A DNA stretch of 39,038 bases, taken from NCBI GenBank assembly GCA_903830985.1, contig CAIKVZ010000270.1, positions 1 to 39,038 of the forward strand, given 5' to 3'. Under the pieces are notes generated by a model. That model was not told the origin of the DNA. It worked only from the letters and a program-made list of their open reading frames with translations, and made no database searches. The translations under genes and the position numbers were made by a program. Source of the DNA: an uncultured beta proteobacterium. GTDB taxonomy: Bacteria; Pseudomonadota; Gammaproteobacteria; Burkholderiales; Burkholderiaceae_C. Below are positions 16,243 to 27,882 of this stretch, piece by piece. Positions within the stretch are counted from its first letter, which is position 1. Every line of letters starts with the position of its first letter.

Positions 16243-16911
16243 ATGACCGATGAAGCCCCTGCCAAACGCAGCCTGTGCGCCCGTTGCCTGCGTCCGAGCA
16301 GCACCTGCATCTGTGGCTGGATAAGACCCACGGCCCACCAGGTCGAGGTGCTGGTCCTGCAGCACCCGCGCGAAGTGGCACGCGCCAAGGGCACGGCGCG
16401 TCTGCTGCAACTCAGCCTGCGCCACTGTCGATTGGCCGTGGGAGAGGAGTTTTTGCCGGCCGAGTTGCAGGCTTTGCTCGACGGGTCTGGGCCGCACGAA
16501 ACCGCACGGTCAGGGCACAGGCAGGCGCTGCTGCTTTATCCCGACACACCGCAGGACCAGGCACTGGGCCTGCTCAGCCCGCCCGCGCTGCCAGCGCTGT
16601 TGCGAGACCCGCAGCAACTCCTGCTGGTGGTGCTCGATGGCAGCTGGCGCGAGAGCCGCAAGATGCTCTACCGCAACCCGCTTTTGCAGCGTCTGCCAAG
16701 GCTGGCGCTGCGTGACTTTCCTGCGTCAAAGTACCTGATCCGCAAGGCGCATGAGCCGCATCAGTTGTCGACCCTGGAGGCCACCTGCGGCGCGCTGGCG
16801 CAACTCGAAGGCGGTGCGCAGAAATTTCAACCCCTGCTGCAGGGGTTTGACGGTTTTGTGAACCAACTCCTGGGGTACGCGTTGCACGGACGGCAGGCCG
16901 GCCGACGGTAA
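16243..16911 (+). CDS. tapT: DTW-domain tRNA-uridine aminocarboxypropyltransferase
   Basis: The 222-residue protein has the N-terminal zinc-type cysteine set Cys12, Cys15, Cys22, Cys24 (CARC ... CIC). It then has HPREVARAKGTARLL and the DxTW-type motif as DGSW (132-135), followed by SWRESRKM and LSTLEA. The family transfers the 3-amino-3-carboxypropyl group of S-adenosylmethionine to uridine in tRNA (acp3U47 in E. coli TapT). Ser in place of Thr in the motif is a mild change. The ATG at 16243 places the cysteine motif near the start as in the family. It converges on fadH with three bases between the stops. Which tRNA position it modifies is not visible. Confidence 0.82.
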   Translation: MTDEAPAKRSLCARCLRPSSTCICGWIRPTAHQVEVLVLQHPREVARAKGTARLLQLSLRHCRLAVGEEFLPAELQALLDGSGPHETARSGHRQALLLYPDTPQDQALGLLSPPALPALLRDPQQLLLVVLDGSWRESRKMLYRNPLLQRLPRLALRDFPASKYLIRKAHEPHQLSTLEATCGALAQLEGGAQKFQPLLQGFDGFVNQLLGYALHGRQAGRR

Positions 16912-16914
16912 CGT

Positions 16915-20050
<3,136 letters not shown>

Positions 20051-20104
20051 GCGCTATTCTCACCTACTGTCGCCAGCACCCGTCACCCGAAAGGCTTTAC
20101 CCCC

Positions 20105-20719
20105 ATGTCTTTGAAAATTTACGGTATCTCCGCTTCGCGCGCCATCCGCCCATTGTGGGTGGCCGAGGAGCTGGGCTTGAGCTACGAGCATGTTCCTGTA
20201 CCCTACCAGGGGGGCGCCACGCGCACGCCGGAGTTTCTGGCGCTGAACCCGAACGGTCATATCCCGGTGGTCGATGACGACGGCATCATCGTCTGGGAGT
20301 CCATGGCCTGCGCGCTGTACCTGGCGCGCCGCTACGCCACGCCAGGCAGCATTGCGCCGCAGACCCCGCAGGAAGAGGCCGACGCGCTGCGCTGGAGCTT
20401 CTGGACCGTGACCGAGGTGGAAAAAGATGCCCTGACGGTGCTCATGCACCGCCTGGGACTGCCGCCCGAACAGCGCAAGCCCGAACTTGCCGTGGCCGCG
20501 GAAAAACACCTGGTGGCCGACGTGCGCGTGCTGGAGCAGCACCTTCAGACCCGCACTTACATGGCCGGTGAGCGCTTTACCGTGGCCGACGTGACCGTGG
20601 CTTCGGTCATGTTCTGGACCGGACCGGCGGCCACGCTGCTGGAATCCGCGCCCCGCACCCAGGCCTGGCTCAAGGCCTGCCTGGAGCGCCCCGCCTACCG
20701 TCGCGCGAAGGCGCGCTGA
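20105..20719 (+). CDS. Glutathione S-transferase family protein
   Basis: The 204-residue cytosolic protein has an N-terminal thioredoxin-like domain (MSLKIYGISASRAIRPLWVAEEL, then NPNGHIPVVDDDGIIVWESMACALYLARRY) containing the glutathione-binding NGHIPV and ES motifs. An all-helical C-terminal domain has FTVADVTVASVMFW as the conserved N-capping region. Ser9 or Ser11 takes the place of a catalytic residue. The substrate is unknown. It is divergent from hemH and convergent with the penicillin-acylase-family gene. Confidence 0.9.
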   Translation: MSLKIYGISASRAIRPLWVAEELGLSYEHVPVPYQGGATRTPEFLALNPNGHIPVVDDDGIIVWESMACALYLARRYATPGSIAPQTPQEEADALRWSFWTVTEVEKDALTVLMHRLGLPPEQRKPELAVAAEKHLVADVRVLEQHLQTRTYMAGERFTVADVTVASVMFWTGPAATLLESAPRTQAWLKACLERPAYRRAKAR

Positions 20720-20749
20720 GCGACCGGCGACGCCCTTGCGGATGGCGTG

Positions 20750-23155
20750 TCAGTGCGCCGACTGCAGCGTCAGGCTGCTGCGGGTGTGGGCCGCCACGTC
20801 GGCTTCGCTCAGATGCTGCGCCTGGTAGCGCCCGGCAATGTAGTCGGCCGCCTGATCGGCATAGTGGGTGTCGAACAGCACGCCGCTTTGCCCCACCGGG
20901 TTGATGCCCAGCGACTTTGACGCGTCGGCAAAGTCGATGACGCGACGCGTCGACGGGCCCATGGTGACGGCCCAGGGTGCAGGGCCCACGGGCCCGCCCA
21001 GGTAATTGGGGATTTCACGTCCGCCGGGCGCGGCCATGGGCCCCACATTGAACAGCTTGTCCAGCGGCTGTTGCTGGCCCAGGGGGTGGTTGTGCGTGAG
21101 TGTGTGCGCGCGGCCCCAGGTCCAGCCGGCAGGGTCATTGCCAAAGGTTTTCTGCAGGTGCGCCAGCGTGGCGCTCCACATCACCTTCACGGTGTCCGCG
21201 CGCGTCTCCCTGACCGGGGTCTTGACGTTGTCCCACCAGGGTGAATTCGCATCCGCAGCCAACAGTGGCAGCACAAAGTCCAGGGCACGGGTGGCCAGCA
21301 AATTTTTGAACTGGACCTCGCCAAGTTCGTCTGCCATGGCGGCAACGGCCAGTTCGTACAGCATCTGGTTGAACAGGGTGGGTGATGTGCTGTCCACGGT
21401 GTGGCGGCCATCCCAGGCGGCCAGCTGTTCCAGCAGGGTGCGTTCGCCCGGATCGGTCACCACTTCGCGCAGCTCGGGCAAGAGCGCGCCCAGCACGCGC
21501 GCCGCGTAGCCGGTGCGCACATCAAGTTGCAAGGCCTGGCTGTGCGCGTTGTCCCACTGGGCCGTCGCTCGCAGTTGCTGGTCCAGGCGCAGTCCCCGGT
21601 CCCACAGGTTGTAGTAGCCGGCAACGGGGGCGCCGCTGCCTGGCGTGGGCTGGTGATTCGCCGAAACGATGTAGCCGCGCGCCGGATTCTCTTCGTGCGG
21701 GTTTTCGCTGAAGGACAGGAAGCCGAGCTTGTCCGCCTCGGGCGTGCTGCCGTCCAGGATGAAGTTCGGGTTCACGCCCTCCGGGCGAATCGGCAACTGG
21801 GCCGCAGCCCACCAGCCAATGTCGCCCGCAGCATTCGCCCAGACGATGTTCAGACCCGGAGCGTGCAACTTGCTCGCCGCGCCGCGCGCCCGCGCCAGGG
21901 TGTCGGCCCGATTCAGTTCGTAGAAGGCTTGCAAGGCCGGATTTTGCGTTTCCAGAAAGGCCCACCACATGGCGATCGGCGCGCTGCCCACGGCCTTGGC
22001 GAGCGCGCTGTTGATGATGGGGCCGTGAGGCGAGCGCTGCAGCGTGATCTGCACTGGCGCTGCGCCCTTGACGTCAATTGATTCCTTGCGCGTTTGCATC
22101 TCGATCCATTGGCCGTGGTACCAGACCTGATTCGCGTTTTCGGGGTTGAGCTTCTCGGCAATCAGGTCCATGTCGTCGTTCTGGAACATGGTCAGGCTCC
22201 AGCCAAACTGGCTGTTGTGCCCCAGCAGGGCAAAGGGTGTCAGCGCCTGGAAGTGACCATACAGGTCGAAGCCGGGCGCCGACAATTGGGCCTCGTACCA
22301 GACGGCAGGGGCCGAGAACGCAATGTGCGGATCGCCCGCCAGCAGGGGTTTGCCGCTGACCGAACGTTGCCCCGAAACCGCCCAGGCGTTGCTGCCTTCG
22401 AAGGCCGGTACGCCGGCCAGTTCCAGCGCTTCCTGGCTGAGCCTCGCCAGTTGTTGCAGGTCCAGCCAGTCGGCGCTCTTGAGGGAGGTCACGGCGCCAG
22501 ACGGCGACAGCACGCCTTGTGGGTGCCAATTCAGATCGAAAACCTTGAGGTAATCAGGCCCCAGCTTGTCGCGCACAAAGGTCAACGTGGGTTCGGTTTT
22601 GAGCGCTGCGGCAAAACTGAAGGCTGTGTAGCCCGCCACGGCCACGGTGTCCTGCAGTGTGAAGGGGCGCTTGGGGATGCCGAGCAGGTCAAACTCCATC
22701 GGGGCAGGGTGGCTGGCCTGATACTGGTTGACGCCATCGAGATAGGCGCTCAGGCCCAGATACGTGGGACTGTTTTTGTCCATGGTGGCAACGTACTTGA
22801 GGGCATGGTCACGCAGACCGAGCGTGCGAAACAGCCGGTCCACCTCCAGCAGCTTCGGTCCCAGTATTTGCGCCAATTCGCCGTTCGACAGGCGACGCAC
22901 CATTTCCATCTGGAACAGCCGGTCCTGCGCGTGCACATAGCCCAGGGCCCGGTACAGATCGGCTTCGTTTTCGGCCCGGATGTGCGGCACACCGCGCTCG
23001 TCGTAGCGCACCGAGACGCTGGCACCGAGCCCGTTCAGGCTGGAGACGCCCGAGCGTTGCGGCAGCTTGCTTTGGAAATACCAGGCGATGCCGATGGCCA
23101 GCAGCAGCGCCAGCACGGCCAGTGCGATGGCAAGGTTTTTGAAAAAACGTTTCAT
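20750..23155 (-). CDS. Penicillin acylase family (Ntn-hydrolase) protein
   Basis: The 801-residue precursor has an N-terminal hydrophobic anchor or signal (residues 7-26), an alpha-chain region, and the autoproteolytic site at GSNAWAVSG. There Ser255 would become the N-terminal nucleophile of the beta chain, followed by GDPHIAFSAPAVWYEAQL. The beta chain has further family features (AANHQPTPGSG, MGPSTRRVIDFAD). Members cleave amide bonds of penicillins, acyl-homoserine lactones or acylated peptides in the periplasm. The native substrate cannot be told from sequence. The gene ends the hpnE strand run with a 26-bp gap from hpnE, so co-transcription with the squalene genes is possible. Confidence 0.9.
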   Translation of the reverse strand: MKRFFKNLAIALAVLALLLAIGIAWYFQSKLPQRSGVSSLNGLGASVSVRYDERGVPHIRAENEADLYRALGYVHAQDRLFQMEMVRRLSNGELAQILGPKLLEVDRLFRTLGLRDHALKYVATMDKNSPTYLGLSAYLDGVNQYQASHPAPMEFDLLGIPKRPFTLQDTVAVAGYTAFSFAAALKTEPTLTFVRDKLGPDYLKVFDLNWHPQGVLSPSGAVTSLKSADWLDLQQLARLSQEALELAGVPAFEGSNAWAVSGQRSVSGKPLLAGDPHIAFSAPAVWYEAQLSAPGFDLYGHFQALTPFALLGHNSQFGWSLTMFQNDDMDLIAEKLNPENANQVWYHGQWIEMQTRKESIDVKGAAPVQITLQRSPHGPIINSALAKAVGSAPIAMWWAFLETQNPALQAFYELNRADTLARARGAASKLHAPGLNIVWANAAGDIGWWAAAQLPIRPEGVNPNFILDGSTPEADKLGFLSFSENPHEENPARGYIVSANHQPTPGSGAPVAGYYNLWDRGLRLDQQLRATAQWDNAHSQALQLDVRTGYAARVLGALLPELREVVTDPGERTLLEQLAAWDGRHTVDSTSPTLFNQMLYELAVAAMADELGEVQFKNLLATRALDFVLPLLAADANSPWWDNVKTPVRETRADTVKVMWSATLAHLQKTFGNDPAGWTWGRAHTLTHNHPLGQQQPLDKLFNVGPMAAPGGREIPNYLGGPVGPAPWAVTMGPSTRRVIDFADASKSLGINPVGQSGVLFDTHYADQAADYIAGRYQAQHLSEADVAAHTRSSLTLQSAH

Positions 23156-23181
23156 GGTGGCATCGTTCTCGGTACGGTGAG

Positions 23182-24459
23182 TCAGCTTACCGCATGATGT
23201 CCACTGCGCACGGCGCCTTCCAGCGTGGCCGGGTAGGGTCCGTCGACATAGTCACCGCAGGCACGAAGGCCCGGCGCAATTTCCATGGCCGGGCGCACCA
23301 GCCCTGTGCTGCAGGCAAAGGTGGCCTGCTTCTCGGTGACAGTTTTCACCGCTTGCAGGTTCAAACCAAGTTGTTCCCGCGCCTGTGCCAGCACCTGCCT
23401 CTGCAGCGCGCCGCGCTCGCCCACGCTGGCACTGACCACCAGGGCCATCAGCCCTTCGGGACCGCCGAGTTGCCCCCTGTCAAAGGCGAACTGAGCCGGG
23501 TGCTGCGCGTCGCTGCGCAAGGCCAGCATCGGCATAGACAGGCGCGCGCCCTGTTCCCAGGCGTAGACCGTGGTGATGGCTTCATACTGCAGTGCCAGGG
23601 CACTTTCACGCCATCGCTGCAGTGGCTCGGCCAGCGCTGGCGGCAATGCCGCCGCGCTGTTGCCCAGCAACTGTGCCGCGTGCCTTGCGCCTGTGGCCAA
23701 AACCACGCTGCCAAATGCCTCTTTGTCGATTTCCCAGCCCGCTGTGCAGGGCTGGATCGACGCCACGCGTTGGCCCAGGGCCACGCGGACGCCACGCTGC
23801 ATCAGCCAGTGTGCTGCAGCCACAGGAAACAGTGTGGACAAGTCCACTCGTGGCAGCAGCAGGTTCGATCCGCCAGCGGTGGCAAACAGGCTGTCTTGCA
23901 GCACGCGCAAGAACACCCGTGCGCTGGCGCTGGTGGCCGGCGTGTTCAATGCCGAGACGCACAGTGGCTCGATCAAGGTTTGCATGAGCTTCGGCGTCAG
24001 TGACCGGCAAAGTTGCTGCACCGTCAGTTCGTCGCCGCAAGTGAAGCCGCGCCATTGCCACAGCGCGGCCGCCCCGAGCAGGGACAGTTTGTCGTGCCAA
24101 CTCCAGCCTTTTGCATGGGCTATGCCGCGCAGTGCATCCCAAGGGGCGCGGCCCCAGGGAAGTTCCAGACCCGAACCGTCGGGAAATTGCAGCGTCAGCG
24201 GCAACCGCAGCAGCGTGGCTTGGGGATCAACGCCGACGAGGCGCAGCATGGCCAGGGTCTGGGTGTAGGCACCGATCAGTATGTGTTGCCCGTTGTCCAG
24301 TAGAACTGGCCGGCCGTCGGGCAGTGTGGTGGGCAGTGCGCGGGCGCGCCCACCCGGGGTGCGGGACGCTTCGAACACCGTCACCTGATGCCCGGCCGTG
24401 GTGGCCGCAACGGCTGCGGCCAGGCCGGACCAGCCGGCGCCGACGATGGCGATCTTCAT
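23182..24459 (-). CDS. hpnE: Hydroxysqualene dehydroxylase HpnE
   Basis: The 425-residue flavoprotein has the N-terminal FAD motif VGAGWSGLAAA (about 6-16) and FEASRTPGGRARA, and NGQHILIGAY, characteristic of HpnE. A C-terminal FAD-contact region ends in CGDYVDGPYPATLEGAVRSG. HpnE reduces hydroxysqualene to squalene, the third step of the HpnC-HpnD-HpnE route. It lies 18 bp after hpnD on the same strand, which confirms the pathway call against general carotenoid desaturases. Confidence 0.92.
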   Translation of the reverse strand: MKIAIVGAGWSGLAAAVAATTAGHQVTVFEASRTPGGRARALPTTLPDGRPVLLDNGQHILIGAYTQTLAMLRLVGVDPQATLLRLPLTLQFPDGSGLELPWGRAPWDALRGIAHAKGWSWHDKLSLLGAAALWQWRGFTCGDELTVQQLCRSLTPKLMQTLIEPLCVSALNTPATSASARVFLRVLQDSLFATAGGSNLLLPRVDLSTLFPVAAAHWLMQRGVRVALGQRVASIQPCTAGWEIDKEAFGSVVLATGARHAAQLLGNSAAALPPALAEPLQRWRESALALQYEAITTVYAWEQGARLSMPMLALRSDAQHPAQFAFDRGQLGGPEGLMALVVSASVGERGALQRQVLAQAREQLGLNLQAVKTVTEKQATFACSTGLVRPAMEIAPGLRACGDYVDGPYPATLEGAVRSGHHAVS

Positions 24460-24477
24460 GCTGGCAGGCGGCCTGTT

Positions 24478-25329
24478 CTACAGGCGCCCCAGCGCCTGAA
24501 CTTTCCAGGCCAGCCACATTTTGCGCAGCGGCGTGAGGCTCACGCGGTGTTGCAGCACCTGGAAACCGTCGCGTTCGATCTCATGCAGCAGGCTGCGGTA
24601 AATACTGGCCATCATGAGCCCGGGTTTTTGGGCCCGCCGGTCAGCCGCAGGCAGCAGTGCCAGAGCCTCATCGTACAGACCCAGTGCGCGCTGCGTCTGG
24701 AACTGCATGAGCGCGGCAAAGCGCGCCTGGAAATCGGCGCTGCGCTCACGCTGCAAGAGTTCGTGCGCCTTGACGCCGAATTTCTGCAACTCGCTCAGTG
24801 GCAGGTAGACGCGACCGCGCATGGCGTCTTCGCCCACGTCGCGGATGATGTTGGTGAGCTGAAAGGCCAGTCCCAGGCGGTGCGCGTAGTCGGTGGTCTG
24901 TGCCTGGGTTTGGCCAAAAATTTTCGCCGCCACCTCGCCCACGATGCCCGCCACCAGATGGCAGTAGCTTTGCAGACCGGGGTAGTCCAGGTAACGCGTT
25001 TGCTGCAAGTCCATCTGGCAGCCATCGATCACCGCCTGCAGGTGGCGCTGTTCTATGCCATAGGACTGTGCGCACGGCATGAGGGCCTGCATGACGGGAT
25101 GACTGGGTTTTCCCGCGAAGGACTTGACCACTTCATCCTGCCACCAGGCCAGCTTGGTGCGCGCCACGCCGGGGTCGCTCGTCTCGTCCACCACGTCATC
25201 GACCTCGCGGCAAAAGGCATAGAAGGCTGTGATGGCAGCGCGGCGCGGCGCAGGCAAAAACAAAAAGGCGTAGTAGAAGCTGCTGCCCGAGGCGGCGGCT
25301 TTTTGTTGAACGTAGTCTTGGGGTGTCAT
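24478..25329 (-). CDS. hpnD: Presqualene diphosphate synthase HpnD
   Basis: The 283-residue trans-isoprenyl diphosphate synthase has the first aspartate-rich motif in REVDDVVDE (Asp44, Asp45, Asp48) and the second in NIIRDVGEDAMRGRVYLP. It condenses two farnesyl diphosphates to presqualene diphosphate. It is followed directly by hpnE, while its usual upstream partner hpnC lies about 1.6 kb away beyond two genes of opposite strand. It may therefore have its own promoter in the 222-bp gap at 25330-25551, shared divergently with those genes. Confidence 0.93.
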   Translation of the reverse strand: MTPQDYVQQKAAASGSSFYYAFLFLPAPRRAAITAFYAFCREVDDVVDETSDPGVARTKLAWWQDEVVKSFAGKPSHPVMQALMPCAQSYGIEQRHLQAVIDGCQMDLQQTRYLDYPGLQSYCHLVAGIVGEVAAKIFGQTQAQTTDYAHRLGLAFQLTNIIRDVGEDAMRGRVYLPLSELQKFGVKAHELLQRERSADFQARFAALMQFQTQRALGLYDEALALLPAADRRAQKPGLMMASIYRSLLHEIERDGFQVLQHRVSLTPLRKMWLAWKVQALGRL

Positions 25330-25438
25330 GGGCAGGGCTGAGGATAACCCGACTTCTCAAAGGCACGCTGGCAAGCCCTGCAGGCTGCCGCGGGTGCCGG
25401 CGGTGGGCGCGCTCGCGCATCTGTCATAATTGTCAAAT

Positions 25439-25477
25439 GCATAAATGAAAGCTCGGATTGAGAGCCGTCATTTATGC
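25439..25477. promoter_or_regulatory. Nested inverted repeat in the divergent promoter region
   Basis: Perfect 10-bp arms GCATAAATGA (25439-25448) and TCATTTATGC (25468-25477) enclose a second 4-bp pair, GCTC (25451-25454) and GAGC (25462-25465). It is AT-rich against a GC-rich background and lies between the divergent hpnD and 25552 genes. It could be an operator for a dimeric regulator or a stem-loop in the leader of the plus-strand genes. Confidence 0.6.
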
Positions 25478-25551
25478 GGACGTGCAGCCACTGCACGCAG
25501 GGACGGCAGAGGGCCTGCCGCTTCGTTTTTTCCACCCAGCCAGGAGGAATG

Positions 25552-25875
25552 ATGAAAGATTTCCACCCATCCGCCGTTCTCGCCATCGGCATCGCCGTAT
25601 CCGGTGCCGGCAGCGCCGCAGCGCCGACATCGGCGCCACGGACGCAATTTCTGGCGCATCCGACGCACTGCGCCGTGTGGCTCGGAGGTCCTGGCTATGC
25701 CAACGAACAGATGTCGACGACTTCAGCCGCCGCCGTAGCCGCCCTGGGGAACACGGCGTCCCATCCAGAACAGTTCACTTCAGCACTGAAGGACCTGAAC
25801 CAGCGCTGTCGCGCCAAGCAAGCCGCGAATGCGGCGCCCGCCAAGGGCGCCGTCTCGCCGGGGGCCAAGCTGTGA
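25552..25875 (+). CDS. Small secreted protein of unknown function
   Basis: I do not recognise this 107-residue protein. It begins with a signal-peptide-like stretch (MKDFHPSAVLAIGIAVSGAGSAAAP), has two cysteines in the mature part (in PTHCAVW and NQRCRAK) that could form a disulfide, and ends in an Ala/Pro-rich tail. A strong AGGAGG (25542-25547) precedes two adjacent ATGs; the second (25552) has the better spacing. The stop overlaps the GTG start of the periplasmic binding protein by three bases within a four-base GTGA, so the two proteins are made together and may act together. Confidence 0.7.
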   Translation: MKDFHPSAVLAIGIAVSGAGSAAAPTSAPRTQFLAHPTHCAVWLGGPGYANEQMSTTSAAAVAALGNTASHPEQFTSALKDLNQRCRAKQAANAAPAKGAVSPGAKL

Positions 25876-26957
25876 AGCGCCGCGACGTGCTGCTGGGCAG
25901 TGCGGCTTGCCTGCTGCCACCGTGCGCCTTGGCCGCAGGGCCGGCGCTGGGCTTGACGCTGCCGTTGACCGGCGTGCAGGCCGAGGTCGCCAAGGAGTTG
26001 GAGCAGGGTTATCGATTGGCCCTGCAATACGCCCGTTCGCCGATGCGACTGATCGTCATGGACGACGCCTCCAACCCGGAGAAGACGGTCGCGAACGTGG
26101 AGACGCTGGCGGGCAACGCCGCTGTCATCGCGATTTCGGGAATCGTGGGCACGCCCCACGCGCAAGCAGCGCTGCCGGTGGCGCGCGCGGCCAGCCTGCC
26201 GGTGGTCGGCCTGCGCTCGGGTGCGCAGTTGCTGCGCGACGGCAAGGCTGGCGTCTACCACCTGCGGGCCAGTTATGAATCCGAGTTGGACAAGCTGGCA
26301 GCACTGTGCGCCGGTGGCGGCATGAAGAAGCTGGCGATTCTCTATTCTGCCGACTCCTTCGGTACCAGCTCGCGGGATCATTTACTCAAGGCGCTCAAGG
26401 CCGTGGGCGTGGACGCGGCGCCACCGCTGGCGGTGGAGCGCAATGGGGAAAACATTGAAGCGGTGGCGGCGCAATGTGCCACGCAGATCAAGGCCGGCGA
26501 GGCCACGGGCGTGGTTTTGTTGCTGATTGCCAAGCCCATGGTGCGCACCGCGGCCGAGCTGCGCCTGAGGCACGGCATCCTGTTGCCGTTGTACGCCATG
26601 TCCTTTGTCGCCACCAAGTCAGTGGCTTCGGACGACGTTCCGGGGTTGAATGGTTTGGGCCTGGTGCTGGCGTTCCCTCTGCCCCGATCAAACCCCTCAC
26701 TGGTTTCCCAAAACTACCGTGCCGCCTGTGTGCGGTTCAAGCACGAAGACCTGATCGAAAGCCTGACGGCTTTCGAAGGATTCTTCTATGGGTCGGTCGT
26801 TGCGCTGACCGAAGCCAGCAGTCGTGAAGGCGTGGCCAAGCGCATGAATGCGGGCATTTCCGTTTACGGCGAGTACATTGCCATGGACGCTGAACGCGTC
26901 GGTTATCGCTACCTGGAAATTGTCGGCAAGTCTTTTGGCGGCAAACTGCGCGCCTGA
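25872..26957 (+). CDS. ABC-type substrate-binding protein, branched-chain amino acid (Peripla_BP_6) family
   Basis: The 361-residue protein has a signal peptide with paired arginines (KRRDVLLGSAACLLPPCALA, likely cut after ALA21). It then has a type I periplasmic-binding fold: LGLTLPLTGVQAEVAKELEQGYRLAL, VMDDASNPEKTVANVETL, ISGIVGTPHAQAALPVA and LAILYSADSFGTSSRD. No permease or ATPase gene is nearby, so it may work with a sensor or a remote transporter. The start is GTG at 25872, overlapping the previous stop. It sits between hpnD and hpnC on the opposite strand and ends three bases from the hpnC stop. Ligand unknown. Confidence 0.85.
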   Translation: MKRRDVLLGSAACLLPPCALAAGPALGLTLPLTGVQAEVAKELEQGYRLALQYARSPMRLIVMDDASNPEKTVANVETLAGNAAVIAISGIVGTPHAQAALPVARAASLPVVGLRSGAQLLRDGKAGVYHLRASYESELDKLAALCAGGGMKKLAILYSADSFGTSSRDHLLKALKAVGVDAAPPLAVERNGENIEAVAAQCATQIKAGEATGVVLLLIAKPMVRTAAELRLRHGILLPLYAMSFVATKSVASDDVPGLNGLGLVLAFPLPRSNPSLVSQNYRAACVRFKHEDLIESLTAFEGFFYGSVVALTEASSREGVAKRMNAGISVYGEYIAMDAERVGYRYLEIVGKSFGGKLRA

Positions 26958-26960
26958 TGC

Positions 26961-27824
26961 TCAGACCGACGGGCGCATCCTGACGGCCCGCCACAGCATG
27001 ACGACCCAGTCCCAGGGTTTCAGGGTCGGGCGTGTTTGCAGCGTTGCGTAATCCAGGGCGGCGATCTTGTCCAGGATGCGCAAGCCCCCTTGCACCACCA
27101 TGCGCAGTTCCCAGCCGGCCCGACCCGGCAGCCGGTGTACCAGTGAAGCACCATGCGCCATCAGTGACCGTGCCACCTGACACTGTTCGGTAATCAGTGA
27201 AGTGATCTGCGGCGTTTGGTGCGAGGCCCGCAAGTCCTCCGTGCGCACGCCATGGGCAAGGCAATCCTGTTCCGTCAGGTAGTGGCGTCCCCGCGGGATG
27301 TCGCGGCTCAAGTCCTGCCAAAAGTTGATGAGTTGCAGCGCGCTGCAGATGGCGTCGCTGCGTTGCAGCGACTCGGGGTCATCGACCCCGTACAAATGCA
27401 GCATCAGGCGCCCCACCGGATTGGCGGAGCGGCGGCAGTAGTCCAGCAGTTCGGCCTGGTCGGTGTAGCGCGTCTGGTCGCGCGTTTTTTCGATGTCCTG
27501 CACGAAAGCGTCCAGCAGATCCACCAGCAACGCCGTGGGCAGCTTGAAACGCAGCAGGCTGCCCTGCAGCGGCCCCAGTACCTGCGGCCAGCGGCCGCTG
27601 TGCGGCTCCCCCTTCTCCACGGCCAGCAGGTCTGAGCGCAGCTGTGCCAGGTCTTGCAGTCGCTGCGCGGCAGTGACCTCGCCTTCGTCGGCCAGATCAT
27701 CTGCCGTTCGGGCAAACCAGTAGATCGCTGCGACCGCGGGCCGCAGGTGCGCCGGGCACAGGAACGACGCCACGGGGAAGTTCTCGTAGTGCTGAGATGG
27801 CGCTGAAAGGGGCGGGTAATTCAC
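26961..27824 (-). CDS. hpnC: Squalene synthase-like HpnC (hydroxysqualene synthase)
   Basis: The 287-residue protein has the isoprenyl-synthase motifs FARTADDLADE (Asp42, Asp43, Asp46) and NFWQDLSRDIPRGRHYL, with YENFPVASFL at the start as in HpnC. It converts presqualene diphosphate to hydroxysqualene. The only fitting start is GTG at 27824 with a weak ribosome binding site. It is divergent from the RND adaptor gene and separated from hpnD by two plus-strand genes. Confidence 0.92.
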   Translation of the reverse strand: MNYPPLSAPSQHYENFPVASFLCPAHLRPAVAAIYWFARTADDLADEGEVTAAQRLQDLAQLRSDLLAVEKGEPHSGRWPQVLGPLQGSLLRFKLPTALLVDLLDAFVQDIEKTRDQTRYTDQAELLDYCRRSANPVGRLMLHLYGVDDPESLQRSDAICSALQLINFWQDLSRDIPRGRHYLTEQDCLAHGVRTEDLRASHQTPQITSLITEQCQVARSLMAHGASLVHRLPGRAGWELRMVVQGGLRILDKIAALDYATLQTRPTLKPWDWVVMLWRAVRMRPSV

Positions 27825-27839
27825 CCGGCGGATTGTCGC

Positions 27840-27868
27840 TTGACAAAAAGCCTTGTTTTTTCTATATT
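27840..27868 (+). promoter_or_regulatory. Near-consensus sigma-70 promoter of the RND efflux genes
   Basis: TTGACA (27840-27845) and TATATT (27863-27868) are separated by exactly 17 bases, the ideal spacing. It drives the adaptor gene starting at 27913. Such a strong promoter is normally held down by a repressor, consistent with the palindrome that follows directly. Confidence 0.85.
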
Positions 27869-27882
27869 ACTAACCGGTTAGT
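27869..27882. promoter_or_regulatory. TetR-type operator over the RND transcription start
   Basis: ACTAACCGGTTAGT is a perfect 14-bp palindrome abutting the -10 box and covering the expected +1. Palindromes of this ACCGGT-centred kind are common targets of TetR-family repressors of efflux pumps. No TetR-family gene is present in the window, so the regulator must be elsewhere. Confidence 0.75.
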
